From: Ovis canadensis
Lineage: Eukaryota > Chordata > Mammalia > Artiodactyla > Bovidae
Reading direction: 5' to 3'
DNA: 64,000 nt
Assembly (NCBI RefSeq): GCF_042477335.2
Contig: NC_091263.1
Coordinates: forward strand, 66,892,501-66,956,500
The position numbers were made by a program, and so were the translations under genes. Below the pieces are notes generated by a model that made no database searches, was not told the origin of the DNA, and saw nothing but the letters and a program-made list of their open reading frames with translations. The stretch's first letter is position 1. Every line of letters starts with the position of its first letter. Positions 45,901 to 55,769 of this stretch are shown here, one piece after another.

Positions 45901-48900
45901 CTCCTCAAAGGTGCATCCCAAAGAACTGGGTACTGCTTCAGACTGATTTCAAGAAAGGTCATTTCTGCAGTTATCTTCCCAGCTCCTCACTCCCTTCATA
46001 AGACTTTCCACGGCCCCAAGACTCAGCAAACTGGCAGAGGATTCCAGGAATGAGATGGTCTGCTCGCCACCGTGGGCCACGCCCATCACATCACCTCACC
46101 GTTCTCGGAGGAATGTGCAGCAGGCGTCTTTGATGCTCTGCAGCTGCAGGAAACTCGCCCCCATCAGCAACGACTGCACGTTCTGCTGGTCAATGGCAAG
46201 GTGGCCGTTGTAGGCAAAGTTGATCAGAGCTTCCAGGGCACTAGAGCAAAGAGGAAAGATTCTCTTCAGAGATGGGGCTTGGCTTACAGGAGACTCAGGC
46301 CCTCAGTGAGCTGACACTGTTACCTGACAATGGATGGCCCCCCATTCGCAGATACAATTAGCCTGTGTCCTTTGAGAATCTACCTGAAAAGAATAATCAT
46401 TTCACCATAGCTATAATTCTACTTCTTAGGGTGTCTTTACTGCCCAAATATTTTTATTACAGAAAGTTCTACAAAGAGAAAGCAACAACCCAGAATCTCA
46501 CTACTGAATGAGTCAACTGTAGTCGTTTCTAGGTTCATTTTCATTTCCTACTTGCCTGTATGCTTAAGTTGTACGGATATAATCATTTTGAAGCCCTTTC
46601 CGATGTTTCTACACTGTATTCATGATTTTTTTGGCTGCACTGTGAGGCTTGCAGGGTCTCAGTTATGCAATCAGGGACTGAACGCAGGCCATGTCAGTGG
46701 AAACACCAAGTCCTAACCGCTGGATCATCAGCAAACTCCCCATGTTTAACATTTTTAACAGGTGCTAAATAGTAGTCCAACACATAAATATGCTATAATT
46801 TATTTCTTTTTTGGTAAGCATAATAGCTATTACAAATAGTGTTTTCTGATTATTTCTTTGGGATAAACTTTCAGAATGAGGCTTTTTCTGCCTTCCAGTT
46901 CACACCAAGAACACAATCCAAGTTCTGTCTGTAGGCTATCTGTGGTCTGGCCCCTCTCCACCTGCCACTCTTCCCCTTACTCTGTTCCAACATGCTGAAC
47001 ACACTCTGACCTCAGGGCCTTTGCACTGGCGGCTCCCTCTGTTTGGAGGGCTCCTCCCCCGCATGGCTTACTCCCTCACTTCCCCTCAAATGTCACCTCA
47101 ACACAGAGGGCTTCCCTGATCACCCTGAGATAGCGTGGACCCCCACCATCATTCGCTAGCCTTTGTTCTGCTTTACCTCATTTTCTCTGCACTTCCCAGC
47201 TGTATCATGCATTTGTCTACTGCCAGATCACTGCTACTAGGAAGCTGGCGGAATAAGAGGTGCTGTTTCCTCAACGCTGTGTCTCAGTGCCTACAGCAGC
47301 ACAGCTCACAGGTGCTCCATCTACCTGTTCACTTGGATGGTGCGTGGTGATTAGCACGGCTCCATCAGACGCAGACCTCAGAGAAGAGCATGTTCAACTG
47401 CCTGTGGAGATAGACACGTCGCTGTGCCTCTCCTTACAGGTAGCTGGCCTGGGATCGCACCCCTGCAGTGGGTATATAAACCATCGCCCTGTGCTGGGGC
47501 AGGTCACCTTCAGTTATCCACAGGACACTGCACAGTCTCCTAGCTGCTCCTTCGAGTTTTCACCGCTGGGAGATTAGGAAGCTGGGTGACAGAGGACAGG
47601 TTACTGGCTAATATTTTAGAGTCACTGGTTTCTCGTCTCTCCCCCAACAAGAGTCATCCTGTGTGTCCTCTTTGCTGCTGTGTGTCCAGACCCCAGCACA
47701 ACGCCAGGCAGAGTAGGTGCAATGGACCTCTGAATGTAGCCGGGGTTATAAACAAACAGCCCTGATTCACAGACTTGCAGTCAACTCTTCTATTTCATAT
47801 AAATATGCCTTTTTCCTCTCAAGGCCCAAAAAAGGCATAAGAAAATGAAAGTTGCTCAGTCGTGTCTGATTCTTTGCGATCCATGGACTACAGTCCATGG
47901 AGTTCTCCAGGCCAGAATACTGGAGTGCGTAGCCTTTCCCTTCTCCAGGGAGAAAAATAAAAAAGGCATAGTATCAGATATGTCCCATCTAAATGTCTTC
48001 CAGTGTCCCAGAAAGCCCTCCATAACAAAGAACCATTGTCCCCAGATGTCAGGAGCGCTGAGGCTGAGAAATTCTGCCCTGGATGAATTTTAGGGTCAGG
48101 AGTTTCAGGAATTTCAGGAAACCCTGAAAGTGCATCATTTATGCACTTATTTAAAGTTGTCCTTACATCTAGATTGTCTTCATGGGAAAACTCTCCTGAT
48201 CAGGAGAATATCTAAATCACATGTGGCTATTTAAAACTAAATTTATTATTATTTACTTCATTTATTTTTTTGGCTATGCTATGTGGCTTGCAGGACCTTA
48301 GTTCCCCAACCAGGGACTGAACCTGGGCTCCTGTCGGTGAAAGCATGGAGTGCCAACCACTGGACAACTAGGGGATTCCCCTAAAATTAAATTTAAATTA
48401 ATTAAAATTAAATAATATTTAAAATTCAGTCTTTCGGTCCTACCAGCCACATTTCAAGTGCTCAACAGCCTCATGTGCTAAGGGCTACCATTTTGGAGAC
48501 AACAAACAGAACATCTCCATCAATACAGGAAGCTCTAATGAATAACGCTGTTCCTGACTGATGAAAAGGGTAATGAATGAAGACACTTATTGGAAAGACT
48601 ACTCTGTCAGCTTAAAAGGCTGGGAGAAAAGTGAAGAGAATAATACACCACCAACTCTGTATTGAACCCTCATTCCTATGAGACATGTTACTCTAACAGA
48701 GGAAAAACACATCAAAACTCCTTATTTTAACCCTGTCTCAGGCCAGTGACCGAGGTTCTAGATCGTTTACTGGGCACCTACTATGTGTGTGGAGCCGTGC
48801 TAGATACTGGGTCCCACTGGAAGGCCCTCAAAGGGCACCAAACACAAGGCTGAAAGCAGGCTATGGAACCTGATGGACAAATTTCGTACCTTGGGTCCAT

Positions 48901-49020
48901 TCCTTGCATTACAATCTCATCCTGCTTGCACTCCATCATGTCATTTGTAAACATAGCATGGAAATACGGGATAGAGGCTGCTAAGACGATCCGGTGAGCG
49001 CTGAATTTGTGGTCCCCGAT
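27584..49020 (-). CDS. KLHL18: KLHL18, exons 2-10 (5' end outside the window)
   Basis: Nine coding exons join without a frame break into about 531 residues: the BTB domain from [16 protein letters not shown] (exons 2-3), the BACK domain (exons 4-5), and a six-bladed kelch propeller (exons 6-10, GG doublets in [47 protein letters not shown]). With the ~43 residues of the missing exon 1 this reaches the 574 residues I recall for human KLHL18. KLHL18 is a substrate adaptor for CUL3-RBX1 ubiquitin ligase: BTB and BACK bind CUL3 and the kelch propeller binds substrate. Reported substrates include Aurora A (mitotic entry) and UNC119 (photoreceptors). No stop, frameshift or lost splice site is seen. 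Exon 1 was sought in 49021-64000 and not found. Confidence 0.95.
28696..28807 (-). CDS. KLHL18: KLHL18 exon 9 (kelch 4)
   Basis: 112 nt: one base plus 37 codons. It encodes [20 protein letters not shown] and [17 protein letters not shown]. Acceptor CTTCCTGAAG has few pyrimidines next to the AG; donor AGC|GTGAGT is strong. It joins exon 10 in phase 0. Confidence 0.95.
30249..30466 (+). repeat. Bov-tA SINE near KLHL18 exon 8
   Basis: Sense Bov-tA (antisense to KLHL18) with head GACTTCCCTCGTGGCTCAGA and tail CACAACTGAGCAACTAACAT. It has an extra copy of GGATTCTTTACTG inside the head. Flanks ACAGGTGCTA and ACAGGAGCTA look like target duplications. It ends 113 bp from exon 8. Confidence 0.9.
30579..30683 (-). 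CDS. KLHL18: KLHL18 exon 8 (kelch 3)
   Basis: 105 nt: one base, 34 codons, two bases. It encodes [20 protein letters not shown] and [14 protein letters not shown]. Acceptor CTGTTTCAG, donor AA|GTAAGG. The split codons make Ser at the start and Lys at the end. Confidence 0.96.
32035..33955 (+). repeat. BovB LINE, reverse-transcriptase region, interrupted
   Basis: Sense BovB covering part of the reverse transcriptase to the 3' end (GAACTGAACTGA at 33943-33954). The RT is recognisable: [16 protein letters not shown], then a segment translating to RYADDTTL with the catalytic YADD box near 32555. Frames are broken: about 13 bp that BovB usually carries are missing at 32460, there are stops, and another BovB is inserted at 32816-33590. 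A further deletion lies near 33760. It cannot be active. Confidence 0.9.
32816..33590 (-). repeat. BovB LINE 3' fragment inserted in a BovB
   Basis: A 775-bp antisense, 5'-truncated BovB running from the tail complement (CAGTTCAGTCGCTCAATCG) to the complement of the RT YADD region (TGCATATCTGAGGTTGTTAA). It is flanked by identical 12-bp copies of TATGACCAACCT (32804-32815 and 33591-33602), a perfect target-site duplication. Confidence 0.92.
35728..35950 (-). CDS. KLHL18: KLHL18 exon 7 (kelch 1-2), with alternative acceptor
   Basis: 223 nt from the acceptor TTTTTATGCAG, encoding [20 protein letters not shown], kelch repeat 2 ([20 protein letters not shown]) and MNSKR; donor AAG|GTATTC. A second AG lies 15 nt upstream (TTTGAGTAG), giving an exon up to 35965 and inserting five residues, ANFYA, in frame. 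The short form gives the usual kelch spacing and the expected total length, so I take it as the main form. Confidence 0.93.
37461..37597 (-). CDS. KLHL18: KLHL18 exon 6 (linker and kelch 1)
   Basis: 137 nt, phase 2 in and phase 1 out. It encodes [20 protein letters not shown] and then the first kelch strand with [14 protein letters not shown]. Acceptor TTTATTCCAG; donor GCAG|GTATCT. The last G must pair with two bases of exon 7, and two acceptors there are possible. Confidence 0.95.
38795..38955 (-). CDS. KLHL18: KLHL18 exon 5 (BACK domain)
   Basis: 161 nt: 53 codons plus two bases. It encodes [20 protein letters not shown] through [10 protein letters not shown], the second half of BACK. Acceptor CTGTCGTGGCAG and donor AG|GTGAGC are both good. 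A frame that opens upstream at MDRLPP is intronic. Confidence 0.95.
39975..40132 (-). repeat. CHR-type SINE
   Basis: Antisense tRNA-Glu SINE: GGCATCTTAGTTGCAGCATG, GGGATCAAACCTGGGCCGTC and CCACCAGGGAAGCCC. Diverged from the consensus. Confidence 0.78.
40252..40524 (+). repeat. BOV-A2 SINE
   Basis: A dimeric ruminant SINE: two related units each with CACTCCAGTATTC-like and GAGTCGGACACG-like blocks, joined by CTTTCACTTTTCACTTTCATG, and ending in (AGC)n. AGCACCTGA flanks both sides (about 40242 and 40525), the likely target duplication. Confidence 0.93.
41639..41837 (-). CDS. KLHL18: KLHL18 exon 4 (BACK domain)
   Basis: 199 nt: one base plus 66 codons. It encodes [20 protein letters not shown] through [10 protein letters not shown], the first half of the BACK domain that links BTB and kelch in CUL3 adaptors. 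Acceptor TATGCCAAAAG is weak in pyrimidines but the AG and frame fit. Donor CAG|GTCTGT departs from the GTRAGT consensus. Confidence 0.94.
42380..42700 (+). repeat. MIR SINE split by a CHR insertion
   Basis: The right half reads GTGGAAAACTGAGGCTCAGA, the MIR core. The left half is GTGGTGCCAGGCCTTCCATA. TAGGATCT borders both sides of the inserted CHR element. Confidence 0.65.
42428..42580 (-). repeat. CHR-type SINE
   Basis: Antisense tRNA-Glu SINE with TTTATTTATTTGGCTGGGCC, TTAGTTGCAGCATGAGG and CTTAGCCACTGGACC. Flanked by TAGGATCT repeats from the MIR target. Confidence 0.8.
43757..43810 (+). repeat. 10-bp tandem repeat (TTTGACTGGC)n
   Basis: Four full units of TTTGACTGGC plus one 9-bp unit (TTTGCTGGC) and a partial one, all within 54 bp. 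On the minus strand it creates a spurious Ser-Gln-Lys-rich frame. Confidence 0.9.
46100..46240 (-). CDS. KLHL18: KLHL18 exon 3 (end of BTB)
   Basis: 141 nt, phase 2 in and phase 2 out. It encodes [20 protein letters not shown] and on to [10 protein letters not shown], the C-terminal BTB helices and the start of the 3-box that touches CUL3. Acceptor TTTGCTCTAG, donor CG|GTGAGG. The final CG joins the first G of exon 4 to make Arg. Confidence 0.95.
46628..46740 (-). repeat. CHR-type SINE
   Basis: Antisense tRNA-Glu SINE: TTTTTTTGGCTGCACTGTGA, CAATCAGGGACTGAACGC and CCTAACCGCTGGATCATC. Confidence 0.75.
46890..47180 (+). repeat. L2 LINE 3' fragment
   Basis: The words GTGGTCTGGCCCCTCTCCAC, CAGGGCCTTTGCACTGGC, TCAAATGTCACCTCAACACA and AGGGCTTCCCTGATCACCC are in the order of the L2 3' end. 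Ancient and inactive. Confidence 0.7.
47848..47951 (-). repeat. Truncated Bov-tA SINE
   Basis: Antisense partial Bov-tA (GTTGCTCAGTCGTGTCTGAT to CCCTTCTCCAGGG). A perfect 12-bp flank AAAAAAGGCATA at 47828-47839 and 47959-47970 is the target duplication, so the truncation existed at insertion. Confidence 0.85.
48262..48381 (-). repeat. CHR-type SINE
   Basis: Antisense tRNA-Glu SINE: TTTTTTTGGCTATGCTATGT, TTCCCCAACCAGGGACTG and CCAACCACTGGACAACTAG. Confidence 0.78.
48890..49020 (-). CDS. KLHL18: KLHL18 exon 2 (BTB core)
   Basis: 131 nt: 43 codons plus two bases. It encodes [20 protein letters not shown] and on to EIVMQGMDP, the centre of the BTB dimerisation fold. Acceptor CTGCCCACAG and donor AAG|GTACG are good. 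The start is in phase 0, so exon 1 must end after a whole codon. The last two bases (AG) form Ser with the T of exon 3. Confidence 0.95.
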
Positions 49021-50325
49021 CTGTGGGCAGAGTAAAATACAAAGACGGACATTGAGCAACGCAAATGTGGAAACCCACACTATTCCTTCCGCAGGTCAAC
49101 TGTCTGCCCAATGGAGAGGTACTGAAGGCATCCCAGCACGTGATGGCTGAGGCACTCCACAAAGACCCTGAAGTATTTTAAACTCAGCACACTCAGTTAT
49201 AGTAGGAGAATGCAAATAGCACATTTTTAAGAGGTATTAGTTAGAAGTTTTTATTTACACAGCAGTCTTCACTGCAGCCCTCCAAAGATCTCCTAGCAAC
49301 TCAAAGACCTGACTTCCCGAACCCTTTTTCCTGATCCCAATTTTCAGATGGAAGAGACAAACTAGCCAAGAGCCCTGAAGCACTTAACAGGAGGCTCCTC
49401 AAGAGGACTAAACACATGAGAAATAAGACCAGGCTTGCAAAGTGCTGGGGGGCGGGAGGCACATGCAGGAATCAAGGACAGAGCGCATATCATGGGCACA
49501 GATGTTATGGGGTCCCAGGGTGCCAAGCAGGCTGTGGTAGAACACAAGGAGCCCAGAGTTCTCTTAGGAACGTGACCCTGGCAGTGGCTGGAAGGACTCG
49601 GGCTATGGACTGGCTGGCGCTCTGCACAGCTCACAGGGCTCACAGGGACAGAGGCAGACTCTTTCTAATCTGTACCAAACCCTCATGGACACATCCTTAA
49701 TCCTGGGGAGTTCTCCAAAGTGCTTTCCCATTATCTGCCAAAAGGATATTCCTTTTAACAAGCTTTGCCATTTATAGCTCCAAGACACATAAACATTTCC
49801 ACTTAAGAACTTTCTACGCATCAGAAAGAGCAAAACAGTCTGGTTTTCTTCTTCCTTTTTCATCCAAGTCCCACATTAGTGAAATGCCAAAGCCATTTCA
49901 CTGCCTTATACTCATCTCTTTGGGTCACATTTATTCAAGGATTCTAGCTCAGGCTGTGTCACCGTGTCCTCCTTTTCACTGACCTTTAGGTTTATTATCT
50001 GTTCACTGCTTCAAGAACAGGCACACCACCTTCTAAATACCAAAGGATCCTTAACCAGATTCAGCTTCTACGCTCCTCCTATAATCCACGTGTTGTTCTA
50101 CTACCACCGTTGGTGATATTATATGGCTGCATGCTGAGGGTCTTTCTTAATTAAAAACAAAAAAATCACACCAATACACACAATATTTCTTAAAATTGTT
50201 CTACAAGGCTTATAACGAAAACCAGAAGTTTCTGGTCCCCCGATTCCTGCTCCTAAGGGCAGCCTCTTTCTTGAGGTATTTCTCTCCACCTTTCTAAGTA
50301 ATACGCCTATAATATTATTTCTTGA

Positions 50326-50536
50326 GGCCTCTTGGGTGACTCGGTGGTAAAGAATCGGCCTGACAATGCAGGAGACACAGGTTCCATCCCTGGATGGGGA
50401 CGATACCCTGCAAGGGGTAATGGCAACTCACTCCAGTATTCTTGTCTGCGAAATCCCATGGACAGAGGAGCCTGGCAGGCTGCAGTCCATGGGGTCCCCA
50501 AAGAGGGGGACACGACTTAGCAAATAAACAACAACA
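50326..50536 (+). repeat. Bov-tA SINE
   Basis: Sense Bov-tA with AACTCACTCCAGTATTCTTG and GACACGACTTAGCAAATAAAC. Flanked by ATTATTTCTTGA on both sides (about 50314 and 50537), the target duplication. Confidence 0.92.
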
Positions 50537-50574
50537 ATTATTTCTTGAATTTTCACTGCTAGTTATTACTTGTG

Positions 50575-51175
50575 GTAGTCAGCCTCCAAACAGCTCCTAA
50601 CTGACCCCTGTCTCCTGGCATCCCTGTCCCTGTGCAGGCCCCTCCCACAATGTCTCAGGGTTGGTCTGCATGACTGATGGAACGTAGCAGAAGCGATGAC
50701 AGTAGGTCACATTCAAGGCTGGATCACAGAACACACTGGAAATTCTTCTGGTTGTGTCTCCTGGATCACGTACTCTCAGGGAAGCCAGATAACAACATAT
50801 CTGAAGGAGAGGTCCGGGCTCCCCTGGTGGCTCAGATGGTAAACAATCCGCCTGCAATGCAGGAGACCTGGGTTCAATCCATGGGTTGGAAAGATCTCCT
50901 GGAGAAGGGAACGGCTACCCACTCCAGTATTCTGGCCTGGAGCGTTCCATGGACTGTATAGTCTATGGGGTCGCAAAGAGCTGGACAACACTGAGTGACT
51001 TTCACTAAGGAGAGGTCCACAGGACTACAGCCCAAGGTGACACGTGGCCTGCAACCCCATGAGGGCTTCTCAACTCATGACCCACAGAAACTGTGAGGCA
51101 ATAAATATCTGCTATTTTAAGTCACTAAGTTTTAGGGTAATTTGTTATGCAGCAAAATATAACTATGATGTTTTC
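50575..51175 (+). repeat. MLT1-like MaLR LTR, interrupted
   Basis: The right part shows GAAACTGTGAGGCAATAAATATC and TTAGGGTAATTTGTTATGCAGC, the 3' end of an MLT1-class LTR; the left part begins near GTAGTCAGCCTCCAAACAGC. A Bov-tA splits it. It is a non-coding relic of an ancient endogenous retrovirus-like element. Confidence 0.6.
50818..51009 (+). repeat. Bov-tA SINE inside the LTR
   Basis: Sense Bov-tA (GCTCCCCTGGTGGCTCAGAT to CACTGAGTGACTTTCAC). The host word GGAGAGGTCC flanks both sides (about 50806 and 51010). Confidence 0.92.
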
Positions 51176-51507
51176 TATTTAACTCTTATGATGGAAGATT
51201 AGGATTTTGTTCTAATGCTTCCGTCACATACTACTCCGCTTACTCTCAATTTTTCTATAGAATTATGACAAATTTTGGTTAAATTAGCATTAACAGTTGT
51301 ACTATTAGGTCTATGTGAATAGTATTTGTAGCCAAGCCAAGATGTATACTATGATTGCATTTCTTTGTTGGTATAAAGCCTATTTTCCCTGAAGATAATA
51401 AAGTATTGAACTACCTTTAATGTGTTCCATCAACTACTTGTTTGTTCCTGTGGTATATCTATACTAGAACTCTTTCTGGGAATTCCTTTCCCCTAACCTG
51501 TATTGGC

Positions 51508-51779
51508 GGAGAAGGCAATGGCACCCCACTCCAGTACTCTTGCCTGGAAAATCCCATGGATGGAGGAGCCTGGGGGGCTGCAATCCATGGGGTCGCTGAG
51601 TTGGACACGACTGAGCGACTTCACTTTCACTTTTCACTTTCATGCACTGGAGAAGGAAATGGCGACCCACTCCAGTGTTCTTGCCTGGAGAATCCCAGGG
51701 ACGGGGGATCCTGGTGGGCTGCCGTCTATGGGGTCGCACAGAGTCGGACACGACTGAAGCGACTTAGCAGCAGCAGCAG
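51508..51779 (+). repeat. BOV-A2 SINE
   Basis: A well-preserved dimeric BOV-A2 ending in four AGC units. AACCTGTATTGG occurs at 51496 and 51780, a perfect 12-bp target duplication. Its good state suggests a recent insertion. Confidence 0.95.
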
Positions 51780-51983
51780 CAACCTGTATTGGAATCCCTG
51801 TTTTTTGGATCCCATTTAATTCTCTTTTAACTTAATTGCCTTTTTCTGGTGAAAAGTGTCTTCTAACAGAGCATCTTTAAAAAAGGTGTACTATGAACTC
51901 ACAGCATATCTGACACCAAATGTGTTGGCTCTGTTCTCACAGCAACCAATTCTCCAACTTTCAAGACACCAATTGGTATCCTA

Positions 51984-52213
51984 CAGTTCAGTTCAGATAG
52001 TCACTTCTGACTCTACAACCCCATGGACTGCAGAACGCCAGCTTCTCTATCAATCACCAACTCTTGGAGTTTGCTCAAACTCATGTCCACCGAGTCAGTG
52101 ATGCCGTCCAACCATCCCATCCTCTGTCATCCCGCTCTCCTCCTGCCTTCAATCTTTCCCAGCATCAGGGTCTTTTCCTATGAGTCAGTTCTTCGCATCA
52201 GGCGGCCAAAGTA
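51984..52213 (-). repeat. BovB LINE 3' fragment, antisense
   Basis: Short antisense BovB starting CAGTTCAGTTCAGATAGTCA. It is flanked by GTATCCTACA on the left and again at about 52211 on the right, so it inserted as a short 5'-truncated copy. Confidence 0.9.
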
Positions 52214-52892
52214 TCCTACAATTGAATTCAAATCTGACACTATCTAGAGTTAGTGCGGACCCCTAACAGTTCCACCAGACTGCTCCTGCTTCAGATGCCC
52301 ACTGCAAATCTGGGCCACTCGCACTTCTGACCAATCAGTTATAAGGTCAGAAGAGGGGTGGGGTTCCCCACAATCCCCCTCTTCAGGTTTGAGAATTTGC
52401 TAGAATGGTACTTTTAAGTAAGCATGAGTGATTAGCTCATTGCTCACTGGTGATTGACACCATCTCCAGTCCCTCCCCCTTCTCTAGAGGCAGCGAGGTG
52501 GTGCTGAAAGCGCCAAACCTCTGATCACACGGTTGGTTCTTCCGGCAACCAGTTCTCATTCTGAAGCTGTGGAGCGGCCCACAGAGTTACCTCATAAGCA
52601 TAAACAGGTATGGCTGACTTCTCCTCTTACCCCTATTACTTAGAAAATTCCAAGGGTTTTAGAAGCTCTTGGGTTGGGAACTGGGAACAAAAGGCAAGTA
52701 TTACAACAGAAGATGTCAGAAAATTACAAGGCTTTTTTAGAGCTCTGTGCCAGGAATCAGGGACAAAGACCAAATATGTATTTCTTATTATATCACAATA
52801 TCTAAGGGCTTATGCACAAAATGTCTGAAAATGTCTTTATTACCTTTAAACTTGGGTGGTATTTTAGCTGGCTATAAAATTCTGTGTTGAGA

Positions 52893-53018
52893 ATTTTTTT
52901 TTGGGGGGGGCAGTACTGAGGGATCTTAATTCCTCAACCAGGGATCTACCACGGGATTCACTGTGCCCTTGACAGTGAAAGTGTGGAATCCTAACCACTA
53001 GACTGCCAGGGAATTGCC
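52893..53018 (-). repeat. CHR-type SINE
   Basis: Antisense tRNA-Glu SINE: poly-T and a G run, then ATTCCTCAACCAGGGATC and CCTAACCACTAGACTGCC. It lies inside older L1-like sequence (about 52825-53640) with GCTGGCTATAAAATTCTG and CTTTCAGAATTTC on its two sides. Confidence 0.75.
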
Positions 53019-53670
53019 CTCTTTCAGAATTTCAAGGTATCGTTCCACTGTCTTCTAGTTTGTTACTTTCAGGCAAGTTAATGCCATTTTGAATACTAAC
53101 CCTAAGTATGTGACTGCTCTCTCTAGAGGCTTTTGGGGCTTTCTCTTTTCCTCGGAGATCTGAAACCTCATAAGGCTGTAACTTGGAGTCAATTTAATTT
53201 ACTGTGCAGCATCATTCTATAGACATTATTTCAGTTCTAAGAACATCTTTTCATAACATTTCTTTGATAATTTCCTCCTGTCTACTGTTTATTTCATCTC
53301 ATATTCCCATTAGTTAGGTATTAGACCTCTTGGAATGATCCTCTATAATTTATCTCTTCTCCCCAATTTTTCATCTCTTTCATTTGGTCTGTCTTCTGGG
53401 AATCTACTTAACCTTTCAATATTTCTGTGTGGTATTTTTCATACTTGCTATCATACTTTTAATTTCTAAGAAGTCTTCTTTTCTGGAGGTTCTTTTTATT
53501 TAAAGAATCTAGTTCATCTTTTATGAATGCAATATTTTCTCTTATCTCTCTTAAGACATTATAATTAAAATCTTTCCTTCTTCTTCTCCTTGATTTTACT
53601 GTTTCCTCTGAGTTCTTTTCTCTCCCATTTGCGTTGGACTCTGTCTTTTACGTCCTTTAAGTGTCTCACT

Positions 53671-53771
53671 GGGCTTCCCTGGTGGGTCAGAGGTTAGAGC
53701 GTCTGCCTCCAATGTGGGAGACCCGGGTTCGATCCCTGGGTTGCGAAGATCCCCTGGAGAAGGAAATGGTA
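53671..53771 (+). repeat. tRNA-like head of a Bov-tA SINE
   Basis: GGGCTTCCCTGGTGGGTCAG, AGACCCGGGTTCGATCCC and GATCCCCTGGAGAAGG; it stops after GGAAATGGTAA, lacking the BovB-derived tail. The B-box is intact, but this is a SINE, not a tRNA gene. Confidence 0.8.
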
Positions 53772-54409
53772 AACCTGGCTATCTGCTCAGACTTTGAAAG
53801 CTGCTGGAAAGCTCTGTTTATGAGGGCTAAGCTCATCAGCTTGTGCACTTCACATTAGTGTAATCAGGCAAGAAGAATCTGCCATTTTTTGAGGGTCCTT
53901 CAAAGTAGGCAGTATCTTCAGGACTTCTTCTCTGGAACTATATTTATCAGAGAAAGATCTTTCAGTCTTTCGCATGGGAGCACCTGCCTGCAAATATTCT
54001 GAAAACTGTGAGAGAGGGGAATTGTTCTACTAATCACTATTTATAACTTTGTCTTAAAGCCGCTATTTTCAGTTTTGCTCCATACTCCATCCCATCTTCC
54101 GTGCTTGGTGTGCCTCTGATTCAATATCTAAGACTAAAATTTTTGTCTCCTGCAAAGAGTAGGGGAGGGGCTGTAGGCATCTGTTTTTTACACAGACTTT
54201 TAACTAATCTTCCTGTTTTCAGTATTTGGTTTTTCCAGTTCTGGAGCTAATCCAGGGTTCCGCATTACAAATCCTCTTTCTTGTTACTTCTCTCCCCCCA
54301 CCTCCAGCAAGAACTTTCAGTTCCTCAGGTCCATTAAGTTCATCACACTCGCTTCTTGGCTTCGACATTCCAATGACCTCTCATTTGCAGATCTCTCTTC
54401 TCCCTTTTC

Positions 54410-54612
54410 TGTGTGCTGAGTCATGTCTGACTTTATGCAACCCTATGAACTGTAGCCCACCAGGCTTGTCTGTCCATGGGATTTCCCAGGCAAGAATACT
54501 GGAGTGGGTTGCCATTTCCTCCTCCAGGGAATCTTCCTGATCCAGAGATCTAACTGTGTGTCTCCTGCACTGGCAGGTGGATTCTTTTACCACTGAGCCA
54601 CCCAGGGAGCCC
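54410..54612 (-). repeat. Bov-tA SINE
   Basis: Antisense Bov-tA: CTGAGTCATGTCTGACTTTA to CCACTGAGCCACCCAGGGAG. CTTCTCCCT on both sides is the likely target duplication. Confidence 0.9.
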
Positions 54613-55122
54613 CCTTCTCCCTCTTGCTATCATTTTAACGGTATTACAGGAAGGAATGGAGGATAAAATGTGTATTCAATTTGCTGTGTTAAACTCCTGT
54701 GCATTTATTTTTCATGTAGAAAGTAAACAGAAGACAAAAGGACAGGCTGTATGTGCACGAACTGGGTGACCTGATTTCCCAAAAAAGCTCAGCTAAAGAG
54801 ACGACAGGCCTATCTTGGGATATGCTAGCCAGATTACATCTGAATTCCGTGCTCAGTTAAGGGGAACAACTAATTTTTCTTTAGGTGATGGCACCTACAT
54901 GTATTTGAAAAATAGCTGTACCTACACCTGAACAATATAATTTATCTGGCCCACAGACTGCTGCAGGTGTTGATTTGAGGGCCCTTTGCAACAATTCTGC
55001 AGAATCCCTTTAGCATGGGAACCCCTGCACCAGAGGTACCTGGAGATCCCTCCTAGTTAGCGGTGTCTGAGACCTTGACTGAGCAAATGCAACCAGAAAT
55101 CCTAAGCACCTCAGTTCTACCT

Positions 55123-55192
55123 AAGTTGTGACCTGCTTTAACACACACACACAAGTTGTGACTTGCTTTAACACACACACACACACACACAC
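55123..55192 (+). repeat. Duplicated 30-bp unit with (AC)n
   Basis: AAGTTGTGACCTGCTTTA followed by six AC units is repeated at once as AAGTTGTGACTTGCTTTA followed by eleven AC units. The repeat is a tandem duplication of unique sequence plus microsatellite. Confidence 0.85.
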
Positions 55193-55769
55193 CCCTACCT
55201 CTTTCCATTTTCTTCCTTGGAAAGACTAAGAAATCTTTCATTCCTGACCCTGCCCAGATCTCTGGAAATACCACGAACTCTGTTCCAGTCAAAGGCAAGT
55301 GAGACTCAAGATTCAACTAGCTGCTTGTTCAGGCAGGAAAAGCAGCAGGGCGAAATCTGAGTTGGGAGTAATCTGAGACAGGCGTCCCCAAAGAAAGCAA
55401 GAGCTACTCCTAGAATAGATTTCTGTTTGATGGCAAACATTTTGATACTATTCCTCCTACCTTCAAGGAGCCCACAATAAACATAAATAAAACAGTAAGT
55501 GAACAGTTAAGTGCCTTGCCTGTACAGACAGAATCCCCTTGGGATCAGTGGGGTTTAAGACTAAGCTTTTAGGCAGTCACAAGAGATGCTGAAATTGCAT
55601 GACAAGTAGTAATCCATAATTTCACTAAGGCAGACATTTGAATCATAAAAGCTATGAATCTTGTGGGTAAGGATGAGCCTATAAAAATGAGTAGGCTTGG
55701 GTTAATCTGTAAAATTCCTTCTGGCCAGAAAGTCAATAACTGTCTCTTTAAGACAGACAGTTATCATGG

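Larger units (their letters stand above)
41838..48889 (-). other. KLHL18: KLHL18 introns 3 and 2
   Basis: Intron 3 (41838-46099) contains a MIR split by a CHR SINE and a 10-bp tandem repeat; 43000-43750 and 43820-46090 show no named element. Intron 2 (46241-48889) contains two CHR SINEs, L2-like sequence and a Bov-tA fragment. Confidence 0.68.

Noticed and set aside
53671-53771. Possible tRNA gene (intact GGTTCGATCCC B-box)
   Set aside because: It is the tRNA-like head of a Bov-tA SINE; it has SINE flanks and does not give a proper cloverleaf.
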